A program made the translations under genes and the position numbers. Under the pieces are notes generated by a model. That model was given only the letters and a program-made list of their open reading frames with translations, was not told the origin of the DNA and did not search any database. DNA of 64,000 nt from Trichostrongylus colubriformis (Eukaryota > Nematoda > Chromadorea > Rhabditida > Trichostrongylidae): positions 52,872,001-52,936,000 of the forward strand of contig OZ022256.1 of the NCBI GenBank assembly GCA_963978905.1. The letters run 5' to 3'. Within the stretch, counting starts at the first letter, position 1. Each line of letters starts with the position of its first letter. Below, in pieces: positions 21,909 to 33,891 of this stretch.

Positions 21909-24900
21909 ATGATGTGGTTGCCGGGGGTGGTCCTCATACTCGCAATACATCGTGTTGTGGTGGCCGATGATGGACAAACAGCAGCAGGCCATACATCGGA
22001 AGAACAGCTTCCACCCGTCGATGACGAACCGGCCACCGAACAGCCACTCCAAGACGAAGAATCGAAAACAACTAGTGAATCCACGGCCACTTTCCAAGAA
22101 TTCAAAAAAGACTTTATCACATATGCGGATGCAGAAAAGTTGGCAGAGGTCGGTCGGTGTACCTTTCCACAATTCCTAATTTCCTTATCCTTCGAATTTT
22201 TTATTTTAGCGCTACATATCTTGTGGTTATTGTAGACTGGACATCACTTTCTACTCGCTGTTGTGGCCGAATATGGCAATTTTTCCCTCGAATATCTGAA
22301 AAGTCTACCGAACATAAATAAAGAACTCGCCCGGCTTAACGAAACTCTCAAAATTTATCCGGTACGTTCAAAGTAGTGTACTGTATGCACATCGGGGGAC
22401 TACAGTTCGGCATATGGAGGGAGCAGTTTCAGGGAAGGTGAACCACTCTTGCTGTAAGGCAAAACTTCTTTCGGCATCTTTCACTTTGGAGCGTCTTCAG
22501 CCAAGGCTTGAGCGGAGATCCAGGTCGATGAGCACTTTTACCACCACTCCCTCGCCTTTCAGACCAATATGAGGTCATGTAGGGCGAGGGACTCACTAGC
22601 TATCAACCTCATCTCTCTTCATCGTCCCTTGGCTAGACCCTTGCCAGCAGTGGCCCATTGCGTAATTTCTAAGCGAATGTAAATCTCCAGGTGTTAGCCA
22701 AATAAAAGCACACCGAAATCTGTATAAGGGATCAAATACATATCGATCGAAAGAAATTGTCGAGGCTCAGTCTTGAAGGAATCGTTCGCGGAAAAATGAG
22801 GTTTTATTTTACTCATATATTTGCGTTGAATTTGCCTAATTCGGGCCGCATGCAAAGTTTCATGCGAAAAATGTGATTCCGGCTAAGATACAACACCACA
22901 AAGTCTCGGCAGGGTGGGCGGGGACTCCGAGCAAGTGCCCACACGTCGTGCCGCGGTCGGAGACGCATTGTAGGAACAGAAAGCTACGTAAACAGACCCA
23001 CTCTCCGTTTCCAATAGCGACGGACGACGGGACGGTGCTTTTATTCAGGAGTCCCGCCCTCTCGGCCGAGAATTTGGGGAGCTGTATCTTGGCCGAATTC
23101 GCACTTTTTCGCGTGAAACTTTGCGTGCTGTCCTTATTAGGCAAATACAACGTAAATATATGGATAACAAAACACACATTTTTCCGTGGACGATTCCTTC
23201 AAGTCTTTTACCGCTGTGATGTTGTTTGAATCATACTTAGAGACAGATCTGTAGTTACCGTAGAGAGGGGACATTAGCTGACATCGCCATTAAACATCGT
23301 ATTGAAAGAGCGTTGGAACGTTTTTGCCACGCCCTTCGGTATGCAAGGGGTGGAGTGACACTTCCAAATCTTTTACCATCGATAAAGCTATAGCTAGTCG
23401 TTCCCATAAATGTGGGTAGTTTTCTCTGATAAAAAAAAACAATGTGCTGTCGCTCAGATAGACGTCCGTGATGGAAATAATAGCAAGTTGAGTGAACAAC
23501 GTATCAAACTGGTCCCTACCGTGATTCTCTTCTTGGGCGATATGAACGGTATCATCTACAATGATGATCGTATCGAACCACCAAGGATTTTGGAATTCTA
23601 CCAGGTGCGTTTCGATTCTATCAGGTGGAAACAGTGGATATGCTGAGCATGTGGGAGGATTTGTGCCAGCCCTTGTGTCTCAGCGAGACCATTCATCTTT
23701 GACAGAGAGTGCGCCCAGTTACAGTTGGCACGGTCCGCCCACTATAGGCAGCTCACTAATTCTTTTCAGTTTTGAAAGGGTGAAAAAGTCCGTGGACATT
23801 TCGATTCCATTCTTACAGGCTAAAACATAAGAAATGCAGGGGCAAACATATGGAGACATTCATGATTTTTCCTCGATTCTTACGCATGGTTACTTAGAAC
23901 ATTCTAGCAAATATAAATGATGATGAAATACTAGTCTGTGTCCCTACTACACCTGCTAGTTATGACGGTGAGCGTGTTTTCCCGGCCCACTTCTGAGTCA
24001 TCGATCAGCGCCACACGGATCTGTGATGCGTGGCGGTATTGCGCAGCACATGATTGGTTCGTCTGGTAGCGAGTCGATGGCACGAGTATGGTGGAATGAC
24101 TTATTTGCTTAGTCACTTCGGACTCGCCTTTTCTGCAACACGCTCCACCAACTGCTTAGTTCCTAGCTTTTCTTCATGACCCTCATATTTTGCCTGAACT
24201 AACAGCCAATTTATTGAATCCGCTCCGTTTCAGTGAATTTATGAAATTTATTCAACATTGATTTTTTACTGATATCAAGTGAAGAACAGGACGTAAAACT
24301 GTGCCGTTTGTGTCGCAGGACTTCTTTGCTGATATGACAAAGCTATTTTTTTATTCATTTCTTCGTTTCTGAATTGATTTAGAGTTCGCTTGCAATCAGG
24401 ATTCACAAGATTGAAACCAGTCAGGATTTGTCTGCATTTGATGTGAGTGAGAATAAGTTTATGCTAATACTGCGAGTAGAGCTTCTTATCGTTTACTTCT
24501 TTGTTACTTTCAGCTTTCGGCATACGCTACTGTTTTATTTGTAATCAACGACGAAAATGAAGAAACTCGCGATATTTTGGTGATGGCGAGAAGGTTTTCA
24601 GATGTCAAATTTGGATACGTCATAAAAGGGTAAAGCCGCTTTCATACTTTGCACGGGCGTCGACGGCGGCACCCCGAGATTCGAATTTTGGCGAGAATCT
24701 AGGCACTGTGCCGAGATTCTCGCCAGAGTGAAACTGTGGCAAGGTACACGCAATCTGTCGCCACAAATTTGCGCGGGGTCTGCCACAATCATCATACTTT
24801 AGTATGGTTTTGACGAGAGTTATAAATAGAGCGTGTCGCAACAATGCCACACTGATCACCGCCATCGACAAGGGTGCCGCAAAGTACGAAAGCGGTCCAG

Positions 24901-27900
24901 GGGATTGAGATAGTTGTTTGATTTTCTGGAGAGGTTTTTTTCGAAGACAACTCAAATTGTGAAATCGGTCAAATATTTGAACACGGGCTCTTATATGGTC
25001 GCTCCAGAACGTGTTGCGTCCACCATGGGTGTGTACCCGGGTGTGTGCCGTTAGGACAGAAAATTCACGTGGTCGCATTTGACGCGCGGCGAAGTGGTGC
25101 GAGGTAGGGGCGGTGTACAAGTTGAGTCTTGAAGCGATTATGCCTAGAATAGGGCAGAGAGCACCATCATAGCGGACCATCCGCGCGCATAGCCCGCACC
25201 AGCGCATCGCATGCCGGGCGCCGCAATGCGAATTTTCTGTCCTTATGGCACATACTCGTGTATATCCTAACAAAAGGGTTTCGCATGCGCGTAGCAAGAT
25301 AGTCCCCAGGGTAAACCGTGGATGAGAAATTCACTTGGGGGGCGTATTTTAGGTAAAAAAAAAGAGGTCGTACTGCGAGGGAATTCCTTAAGCGGTCCTC
25401 ATCGACGACCTCTTTAAGACATTGTTTGACGATGTTCATTCAGGAGAACCTTGAGTGTAGCAACAATCAGTCAGGTAGAGAAAAAGCACGTGTGATCTGT
25501 AGGGGAATCGCAGTTTTTGAAAATTATGCGCTGCGTGGAGCAGCGTTCATACTTTGCGCACCGACGGCGGTGCTCAATGTATAAAAGCGACTAACACTTG
25601 ACACTGGTGCGACCCTATGCCTGCCGGCGTAGGTAGACTGCCCAAATACATTTTGCAAAGGCCGGGAGAATTCTGTAGTGAGATTTTCCTACGTTTTGCA
25701 GGTAGAGTGGGTTTTATCAACCGGTCAATGGAGATTTTTGACTCTACCAATTTATTTATTTGTTCATTAAAGCAGCTAGACGATGTGCCATCTGCCAGGG
25801 TAGAATCGTAACGAAACACTGTAAAAAAATGAGAGAAATTCATAAAATTTGGCTGTATTAAGCGAGCTTACTCTATCAACTGTTCTAGTTCAATTTTTTC
25901 AGCTTTTCCAATTCTATTTTTCATTCAGGAACAAGGCAATTCCACAGTAACTGTAGCTTTAATACTATGTATCAATATCATGATTTTATGACTTATAGAT
26001 CTGATATCGCCAAAGACTTTCCTAGCTACTTGTACGTATATCGTAAAGGTGAGGAACGAATACCGATGGATAAGAAAAAATCGTGGAATGAAATCGAAGG
26101 ATTCGTAGGGGTGAGTGTTGCCACTCGAGTGAATTCTCCATGCCGTGTTAGGGATGTAGATCAGGACACTCGAATCGGGACGTGTAGTCGATGTCTGCTG
26201 CAGCCACTATGCACCAGACGGAGACACTTGTCGCGCGCGGTGATTCAATTCGTGTGCCTTGGTCCGCATCCTAAGATTAGCGCATGTTACCCCTACTGTT
26301 TTGTTGGGCTTCCCTTCAAATTCTCTGACATCTTCCTGAAGTCATTGGCCATTTGATAGTTCCCAAGAACGGAAACGCGACTCCATCTTGGCCTGCATTT
26401 CTAATTATTATTGATTTTTTTTCATTTACACATAAATCCATCACTTGATCAATTTTTTCGTTCAGACTCAGACCCATCAACCGATCTTCTACTTTCCTTT
26501 GGATGCCTATTTAATTTCATCATTCGTGGAGTATACTTATGTATTTTACGCGCATAACGTGGAGGGACTATCACGTAAGACAGTAATTCTTCTGAATTTT
26601 CGGGTATTCTCTAATTTTGTCAATGCTGCTGTGCACTCTATACATCTTCTGCCATACTGTATTCGAAAAAATGTATCAAAAACCAGCAACATTTAATCTG
26701 AAAAAAATCTAAATTAATAAATAAAATTGAAAATAAATTCCAAAAACTGTATAAATAGGTCAGGATATAAAATTATATCAGCACAACCGCGTAAGTCTCA
26801 TCCAGTATTTATTTATTTATTGTTTAGTTTTTTTCTCGTTTTTAGTCATTGTCTTGTTTTTAGTCTTCGTAAGATATCATCAATCGTTTCTCTCAACATC
26901 GAGTATTTCAAATCTGAGACTACTATTCTTGAAGATGCTGTTAGGTTATTGATAGGTCATAGGCTTTCCTCCATGTTCTCAAGCCGACTTCTTTGTCACC
27001 CGATCAGCTCCCCCACTTCCATCTCCATCGGCTGACTGCGGTAGATGACCCTGGCTGATACGGTTGTGCTTTTGAAGCCCTTTGTCACTGCCTAAAATCC
27101 ACATGAAAGGGCTAGTCGCTCCGCGAGTGCAACGCCGCAAAGCGTAAATTCGACATAAGGTTACTCACCCGCCTGGGTGCCATGCAACGGGCACTGATGA
27201 TTGGGCGGTCGTGGAGCGCTGGGTGACATTTGCTACCTGATTCGCCTGGCCTATAGGGGTGAAGTACGTCCTCCTTAAAGATCACTGTAAAAATTAGGTG
27301 TAATTTCTAGAAGTTCTGACCATCTCATTCTTTTCTTGCTACACATAGTACCTCTAGTTTCATAACCTTTAGTTGGCCATATTCCCCAACTTTATAGAAA
27401 ATGCTGCGCGCATGTCGCTCCAAGCAATGCAAGTCTACATAGTCTCCACCTCACCTGCACTCTAATCTGTACATCATGTCCTATCATCAAAAACTGATTG
27501 AACCTTCCAGAAAATAGCGGATGGTTACAAAATATCGGAAATAAGCAACGTGGCAAGTTCCTTGTACTTTTGTGTAACGTTGATGATCCTCAAATGAATA
27601 TCGCCATGGACTTCCTCGCCCTCAAACCCGATGGTATACCATACGTGCGTTTATTCGTAAAACCCACGCAAAAATTGTACAGGTATATTATCTCTTAAAT
27701 GCAATACATTTGTGGAACCACGTCAGAACCGTTGAAATTGGGTCAGTGTTTAGAATGGAAGATGGTTACCAGGGAGAGATCAACGAGGAGAGTGTGACCG
27801 CTTTTCTAAGTGCTTTCGAAAAAGCAAAATTGGAGCCGTACGTGAAAACTCAAGATCAACCTGAGGATTGGAATGCCTCACCATTGAAGAGTCTCGTAGG

Positions 27901-30900
27901 ATCCAATTACGATAAGGCAAGTAAAATCACGCCGCGGTGCAGCATAGGGTCACAGTAAGGATGGGAAGCGTGGGACAAAGAGGGGTGGGTCTACTTACAA
28001 CAGAAAATCGGTTCGTACTGGTGGCGTCGCATTCGCGGCGCCACTAGTACGTCTTGCCATCGATTGCCCATGAGAGCCCGAGAGCGTGGCTACGTCACCT
28101 CTGCACTTCCAGCCATGCCACACTGCCTCGCTTGAAGGCTGCCATGCCCTGCCACTGGCACTCGCACCCGCCGCATTGCTCGCCGTGGGCGGCCGCCCGA
28201 TTTTTGTCGTATGTAGACCCACCCGACAAGGAGCCCCCCATGAAATTGTCCTTACACACCGCTTCAGACGCACACTTGGCACTGACCAGATTGGTCCACT
28301 TGTCCTTTTGTGGCAGTAGATCATTTGGCAACTGTCAAGATTACACACTTGCCACGATACGCCATCATAGCGCTACTCCTTCTTGCAATCCAACCACGCC
28401 CACTCAAAGGAATAGTCCACGGAAAAATAAACTTTTCTGTTACCCACATATTTATGTTGTATTTGCTTAATAAGGGCCGCATGCAAAGTTTCACGCGAGA
28501 AGTGAGAATTCGGCTACGGCCGGTTAGGAACGGAGAGTGCGACTGTTTACGTAACTTTCTGTTCCTACAATGCGTCTCCGACCGCAACGCACGACATGGT
28601 GGGCACTTGATCGAAGGCCCCGCCCACCCGACCGAAACTTTCTGGTGTGGTACCTTAGCCGTATACACTTTTTGCGTGAAACTTTGCATGCGGCCCACAT
28701 TAGGCAAATACAACATGAATATATGGATGACAGAAAAACTCATTTTTCCGTGGACGATTCCTTCAAAATAACCAGGGGTGGCTAGCTTGAGGAGCGACTT
28801 CCTTGCTGCTCACGCGAATGTTTGTAGTTACGCAATGTGTTTTAGGTTGTGCGAGACGATGCGATTAATGTACTCGTGGTACTTTATAATGCTGAGAAAT
28901 CTGATATTGTTCCATTGTTTGAAAGACTTGCCGAACTTTACAAGGACTTTGATAATATTCTTATTGCAAAGATGGATCTGGAACATAATGCATTACCGGC
29001 ACATTTTCAACCGGTCATGAATGTGCCTTCCATACGACTGTACGAGGTGAGCTGGTTAGTATTTACATTGTAGGCAGTTTGCGGTATAGGGGCCTGGAAT
29101 TTTTTTTGAGGGGCACGGCACGGAAGTGGTGAGCTTGAACCTGCGATAGATGGAAAGACTTGTGTTCCCTCCGGGAGAAGGATGGGTATGCTTAGCTCAC
29201 TGCAAACTGATGGGCCAACGACCGCCCGTCACGGTTGAGCATTAACATTAAAGGCACCAGTAGGGGTAGGGCAAAATGAGATCTGGAAATACATGTTCTC
29301 TGAAACGACCCTCCTACTTCAGAAGGGGTCACATGTAGTGAAAATCGCATTGAAAACAACGCGGCTTGGGGTCTTATGGCGACCCTGCAGCTCGGCATGC
29401 CGTAATGCGGTCATGCGCCTGGGCGAGTCGCCGGGGAGGGGCGGGACAACGATTGCGGCTGGCTGGTTCAGACTATGGTCTGTCTTCAGTCCACTCCGGC
29501 GAGAGACGCAGAGGACGAGAGAGAAGGGGGATTTCCGGGGCATATTTCTCGGCTTTCCCGCAGTTTTATGTTATTCTTTCTCTACTCTCATGTTGCTGGG
29601 CACCTCTACTTTCTTAATCCCCCAATTTGCCAAATTTACCCCTCCCGCTCTCCTTAAAGGAATCGTCCACGGAAAATGCGTTTTTGTGTTACCCACACGT
29701 TTATGTTGTATTTGCCTAATGTGGACCTCATGCAAAATTTCACGCGAAAAAATGCGAATCCGGCTGAGATACAGCACCACAAAGTGCGGTCCCAGTGGGC
29801 GGGGCCTAAGAGTAAAAGCCTCGTCCCGTGGTCCGCCGCCGTTGGGAAAGGAGAGTGGGACTGTTTACGGAACTTTCTGCTCCTACAGTGCGTCTTCGAC
29901 CACGGCGGACGACGGAACGAGGCTTTTCTCTTAAGCCCCGCCCACTGGGACCGCACTTTGTGGTGCTGTATCTCAGCCAGATTCGCATTTTTTCGCGTGA
30001 TATTATGCATGAGCCTCACATTAGGCAAATACAACATAAACGTATGGGTAACACAAAAACTCATTTTCCGTGGACGATTCCTTTAAGGGAACTGAGAAAA
30101 TTGGTCGCTTCAGTACGACTCCCATCGCTGATCGCAGTACGAGGACACTCCTAAACGTAGACGAACCCTCACGAAAAGGGTGTTGAGCAGCAGAGGTGCG
30201 GTGCTATCTCGAATCAGTTGGCCGTCTATCCATACTGCTCAGTCAGAGAGATAATCCATCCCCGGTTAGACTCTGTTTGGCAAATACAATGGGCTTACGT
30301 AGGCTTGCTGACGGAGCCCCCTCATGGATTCATGCCTGTTGAAGGGAATCATGTAGGAGCGTATCAGTGACGGTCGGTGCCGTTTTGAGACCCTCCCCAG
30401 AGGGATCCGCCCACCAGCTTGCAAACTGTCTGGTGTGCCCACTTATTGTTAGTTACTCAATACGGTCATGTCTAATGACCTATTCCTGACCAGCTGAGCC
30501 TACAATATTTTCAAGGAGGACCTCAACGTCAACTTTTCGAGGCTTAATTTCTTAAAGTGAAAAGTGAAAAGCTGGTATTCCTGAACAAATGGGTCGATAA
30601 AAATTTTTCATCGGTATTTTTTATACTGAAAAGAAATCGGTACCAATTGAGGGTCAATGTGGCTCGAAGGAGGACGCGACTTACCGTGCCAGCACCATCG
30701 TTCTTGCACTCGGGGGCGTGTGCCCTAGCTATCCGGGCTCTCCCAGATTTGCCTGAACCTTTTCAGGGGAGGAGCTTCCCGGCGTCGTTAGCAATCTCCC
30801 AAGGTGTGACGGCAAGCCCAGTCTCTCTCTTTCTCCCCCCCCCCCCCCCTGAGTCACTATGACTCTGAACTAAGTTTTTATGTATTTATTTATTTTAAAA

Positions 30901-31096
30901 AATTCTACATTTACAGGAACATACAAATGTGGAAAGAGTATACGAGAGTGAAGACGTAACTGAAGACGGAATCATAGCGTTCATAAAACAAACTACAGGG
31001 ATTGATCTGCAGCGTGAGGGAACGTCTACAGATGCCGCAGTGGAAACCGATCCATTGATCACAGAAATTGAACCAGAGAAACATGAAGAGTTATAG
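21909..31096 (+). CDS. Protein disulfide isomerase-like protein lacking CXXC, copy B
   Basis: Eleven exons: 21909-22148, 22236-22361, 23458-23604, 24383-24442, 24514-24629, 25903-26110 (or from 25948), 26466-26574, 27511-27682, 27727-27916, 28846-29046, 30917-31096; 582 (or 567) residues. Exons 2, 4, 5 and 8 are the same length as in copy A and all phases agree, so the two genes arose by tandem duplication. A signal peptide (MMWLPGVVLILAIHRVVVA) and an acidic linker precede a-b-b'-a' domains and a HEEL tail. QPEDWNASPLKSLVGSNYDK before the a' domain follows the P4HB pattern PEDWD-PVKVLVG-N. The active-site position reads VVLYNAEKSDIVPLFERLA, without CGHC; the a domain has VVAEYGNFS. Only one or two cysteines remain. 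The exon 9 donor is GC (gcaagt). AATAAA follows at 31135. Likely a thiol-independent ER chaperone or structural partner; this role is inferred. Confidence 0.87.
22773..23202. mobile_element. Foldback MITE family A, copy 2
   Basis: Ends TTGAAGGAATCGTTCGCGGA and TCCGTGGACGATTCCTTCAA are inverted, about 430 bp apart. Inside are the inverted CATGCAAAGTTTCATGCG and CGCGTGAAACTTTGCGTG blocks. It lies in intron 2 of PDI-like copy B and has no transposase. Confidence 0.85.
24636..24895. repeat. Foldback element with CTTTCATACTTTGC ends
   Basis: Left end CCGCTTTCATACTTTGCAC and right end GCCGCAAAGTACGAAAGCGG are inverted. Internal inverted pieces (GGCGAGAATCT / AGATTCTCGCC) are present. It starts within six bases of the exon 5 donor of PDI-like copy B. 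Confidence 0.75.
25041..25255. repeat. Foldback element, family F copy 1
   Basis: Ends GTGCCGTTAGGACAGAAAATTC and GAATTTTCTGTCCTTATGGCAC are inverted. A second copy is at 41153-41325. The ends resemble those of family E (GACAGATTTT...), so E and F may be one superfamily. In intron 5 of PDI-like copy B. Confidence 0.75.
26575..27510. other. Intron 7 of PDI-like copy B
   Basis: About 0.9 kb, very AT-rich at the left end. It contains a fragment with GCTCCGCGAGTGCAACGCCGC at about 27118-27140, shared with the family E element at 21230-21250. No coding exon is supported. Confidence 0.45.
27984..28225. repeat. Foldback element, family E copy 2
   Basis: Ends GGTGGGTCTACTTACAACAG and GTCGTATGTAGACCCACC are inverted. 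The interior carries CACACTGCCTCGCTTGAAGGCTGCCATGCC-type sequence shared with 53628-53887. In intron 9 of PDI-like copy B. Confidence 0.7.
28404..28766. mobile_element. Foldback MITE family A, copy 3
   Basis: Ends AAGGAATAGTCCACGGAAAA and TTTTCCGTGGACGATTCCTT are inverted. It is 363 bp long with GCATGCAAAGTTTCACGCG arms. It lies in intron 9 of copy B; copy A also has a family A element in its intron 9. Confidence 0.85.
29652..30088. mobile_element. Foldback MITE family A, copy 4
   Basis: Ends CCTTAAAGGAATCGTCCACG and CGTGGACGATTCCTTTAAGG are inverted. The whole 437 bp is close to a palindrome, with only the centre (about 29840-29900) unpaired. It gives 136-residue open frames on both strands that are mirror artefacts. 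In intron 10 of copy B. Confidence 0.88.
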
Positions 31097-31134
31097 ATGA
31101 AGTAGGAGTTGATTAAATGTACAATAGAAAGGCT

Positions 31135-31140
31135 AATAAA
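31135..31140 (+). terminator. Polyadenylation signal of PDI-like copy B
   Basis: AATAAA 39 bases after the stop codon, followed by a T-rich stretch. Position and sequence are as expected for a nematode 3' end. Confidence 0.6.
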
Positions 31141-31257
31141 GTTATTTACAGTTTATGGGATATTACATGATTTTGTTTATATCTGCTGATGATCTAAGCC
31201 TGAATATGAGCTGGGATTCTGAAGTTGCGAATGGGTTCATCGGTAGCTGACACAGGC

Positions 31258-31388
31258 CGCCGTCAGGCTTTGCAATTTTGCGATTTTGCGACGTCGCACT
31301 TTCGCTTGCGATACTACGCCTTGAGATCTTGCAGTGCCGCAACTTCGTGTGCGGAGCCGCGACACCGCAAAATCGCAGTCTTGCGGCG
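31258..31388 (+). repeat. Foldback element, family D copy 2
   Basis: GCCGTCAGGCTTTGCAATTT to TTGCGGCGG, with TTTTGCGATTTTGCGACGTC and GCGACACCGCAAAATCGC arms. It is about 120 bp after the poly(A) signal of PDI-like copy B. It matches 33723-33891 directly and 4252-4378 in reverse. Confidence 0.75.
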
Positions 31389-31575
31389 GCCATAGGCCGT
31401 AACCGTAACCGTGTCGGTTACAATTACCGTTATATTACGGTAGGGTCATCGGTCTGCATTACCCCATACACGCCATCTCGTTCGAAACCGCCCAAGGTTA
31501 TCCAAATTTACTACGAGCTTTCATGAATTAATTTATTTTGTGTTTCTTCTATGTGAATGATCGATTTCGCTGCAG

Positions 31576-31662
31576 TTAATTTACGATGCTATTGAGGAAA
31601 GGGGGGACATCTATCGAATGTTGAAGCATCACGCATTGCGAGCGTCGTTACATGTCCAGTGA
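31576..31662 (+). CDS. Possible orphan terminal exon
   Basis: After a good acceptor (cgctgcag) there are 28 codons reading LIYDAIEERGDIYRMLKHHA and eight further residues before TGA. AATAAA follows about 90 bases later. Composition looks protein-like (charged, helical). No upstream exon of the same gene was found, so it could be a remnant, an unannotated short gene end, or chance. Confidence 0.25.
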   Translation, partial: LIYDAIEERGDIYRMLKHHALRASLHVQ

Positions 31663-33272
31663 TTAAACGTTAAACTTTGACAGCCTTTAAATCATTGGCT
31701 TCTCATAGGCGTGTTCCTATACTTATTATGTGAAGAATTATTTCTTGAAACTGAATAAATTGTGAGTGAGAATGCCTGTGAAGCCGCTTTTCTACATTAA
31801 AAGGTGAAGGTTCTCCAAAAGAGTGTTGAAAAATAACGTAGCATGGATCTCGTCACTGAATTATTCCCTTTTAGTTCATGTCTGTCTGGGTCTGAATTGG
31901 CTCTTTTTGGCAAACGTGATCAGGCGGTCATTGTTTTTCTGATTGAAAATACACATTTTTTGTCAATCATTAGCCACTCTCACTTGTCATTTTGAGTTTA
32001 CAATCCTCATGTTTACAGTACAGCGCTTTTCGATTGATTACACAGCGCTGTCCTTTGCGATTGGCCTGGGGATTGTGCCCACAAAATCGTCTATCCTCAA
32101 AGTGCGCATGTTAATTGTGGGTTGAAAACAGCGCTTATTGCTCGCGTCGGTAGCACTTTTTGAATATGGCTGTCCGGGTCGTCCGATGGGCCGGAAGCTG
32201 TGATTTTCATATAGGGCCAGGAATGGATTTCAACGTGGATGCCTGAACCTAAGCAACCACAAACTATGCTGAATCACTTGTTATCCCTGTTTTCTGTGAA
32301 ATTTCCTTCTATTTTTATTGATTTGGCGAATGACAATAGTACTTAGAAAGGCCTTATCTGTTTTCGACTGTGGCTACTATTATGACCTTTTCATATTAGT
32401 GAGCATTACTACCTCTCTTCAGCTTTTTATCCCTTTTCAGCGACCGTCTCCGTCTCTTTTTCATTGCAGTTCAACAAATATTGAATGCTATTTACCTGTT
32501 CGAGTGTTTGCGTACTTGTATCCTCTGCAAGATTAATCTTTCAACAGGCGAATAACGTTAAAGCTGTGGCTGCTACATCGTAGTATTTTTAGAGTTACCA
32601 TTGTCACTTAAATAGCCTTTTAGTACGTGTTGTAAATAATAAAGTCACCTTGACCCGTTTCTGTGAATACGAAGACATTTTTGTTTTGTTTGTCATGATC
32701 GCCTTTATAAAAATTAAACCGCTGTCAGAGTAAGTAAGTGTCAATGTTGGTGCACTCAAGTTTTCCCGGGTATTCTTTTCATTGGTGCTTCCTCTCTTTC
32801 AATAAAATCACCTATTGCCAGCATGGTCAGAAAAATTCAAAATTTTGCGATCGCACTGTATAATGTGGCAGTAGTTTTTCTGTGCTGTAAAACAGAAATT
32901 TCTCCTTTTGTATTTCCCACAGCACAAGAGCTTTCAAGAGAAAAACTGTTAAGTTTGTTTCATCAATAATACTTTTAGTCTTAAAAATTTGCGCTTAAAA
33001 GTAAAAAGTCCTCAAAAAAAGTCCTAAAAAATAAGAGTTCTGCGAGCGCCATTCGGTAAGCTGTATAACCATGTGTATTTCGGATGGTAAATAGCTTCAA
33101 AAATCGATGGCGCACTCTAGCGTATCGTCCTGCATTTTTCAAACTTCGGTGAGAGTCAGTTGCCGCGTTCATAATGGTCATGGCAAATGTTTTAAACTCT
33201 GTCCTGAACACATTTCTCATCTCTCCTGTCGCTCGCTTTCTTTTTATAATGCATTGAATCTTGCTCTTCCAG

Positions 33273-33416
33273 TAGTTTGTTTTTCGAAGATCTTAAGCAT
33301 CTTCTGAATAAGGTTCTTTTTGAATTAGATAGTTTGTTTATCAAGTTAAAGGAACCGGAAGGGTCCGAAACAAGAAGAAGATGCAAAGAAACGAGCTTTT
33401 GTAACGAACTCATAAG
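33273..33416 (+). CDS. Possible orphan internal exon
   Basis: Flanked by ttgctcttccag and a gttagg donor. The frame reads SLFFEDLKHLLNKVLFELD followed by a Lys/Glu/Arg-rich stretch, 47 residues. A possible next exon is 33570-33608, before gtaagt. The product is not recognised and the surrounding gene is not resolved. Confidence 0.22.
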
Positions 33417-33722
33417 GTTAGGAGCGATAATCGGTGAAAAACCCGGATTCGAGAGCGCGACGCTGCGGTGTGTATTCGCATCCCTTTCGCATTCAACACA
33501 CTGACTTTCCGAGTTGTGCTGTAGGAGACGGGTCGTGGGCCAACGTTAGTTGTAGCACCTGACTCCCAGCGCAGTGAAGTGGTCATTCCCAACTACATTA
33601 GCATCCATGTAAGTACATCCAGAAACAATATAAGAAAGAACAAAGGAAAAAGTAAAAGGAAAAAACAACTTTATAGTAGGAATAACTCCGCTTCGCTATA
33701 TCCTACACTATCAGCGCATGTC

Positions 33723-33891
33723 AGGCCACCGTCATACTTCGCGATTTTGCGTTTATGCAATCTTACGTTTTTGCGATTCTGTTATTTTGTTACGTCGCAC
33801 TTTCGCACACGATACTACACTCTTGAAATTGTGCAATGCCGCAACCTCGCGTGCGAAGCCGCAAATCGCGAAGTCTGGCGGCAGTCTTATC
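33723..33891 (+). repeat. Foldback element, family D copy 3
   Basis: Starts CCACCGTCATACTTCGCGAT and ends ATCGCGAAGTCTGGCGG. The outer CCGTCATACTTCGCG motif links family D to the elements with GTCATACTTTGCG ends at 20187, 24636 and 59069. Confidence 0.75.

Noticed and set aside
29654..30086. 136-residue frames on both strands
   Set aside because: They are mirror images produced by a palindromic MITE and have no family similarity. The same applies to 14923-15492 and 28310-28771.
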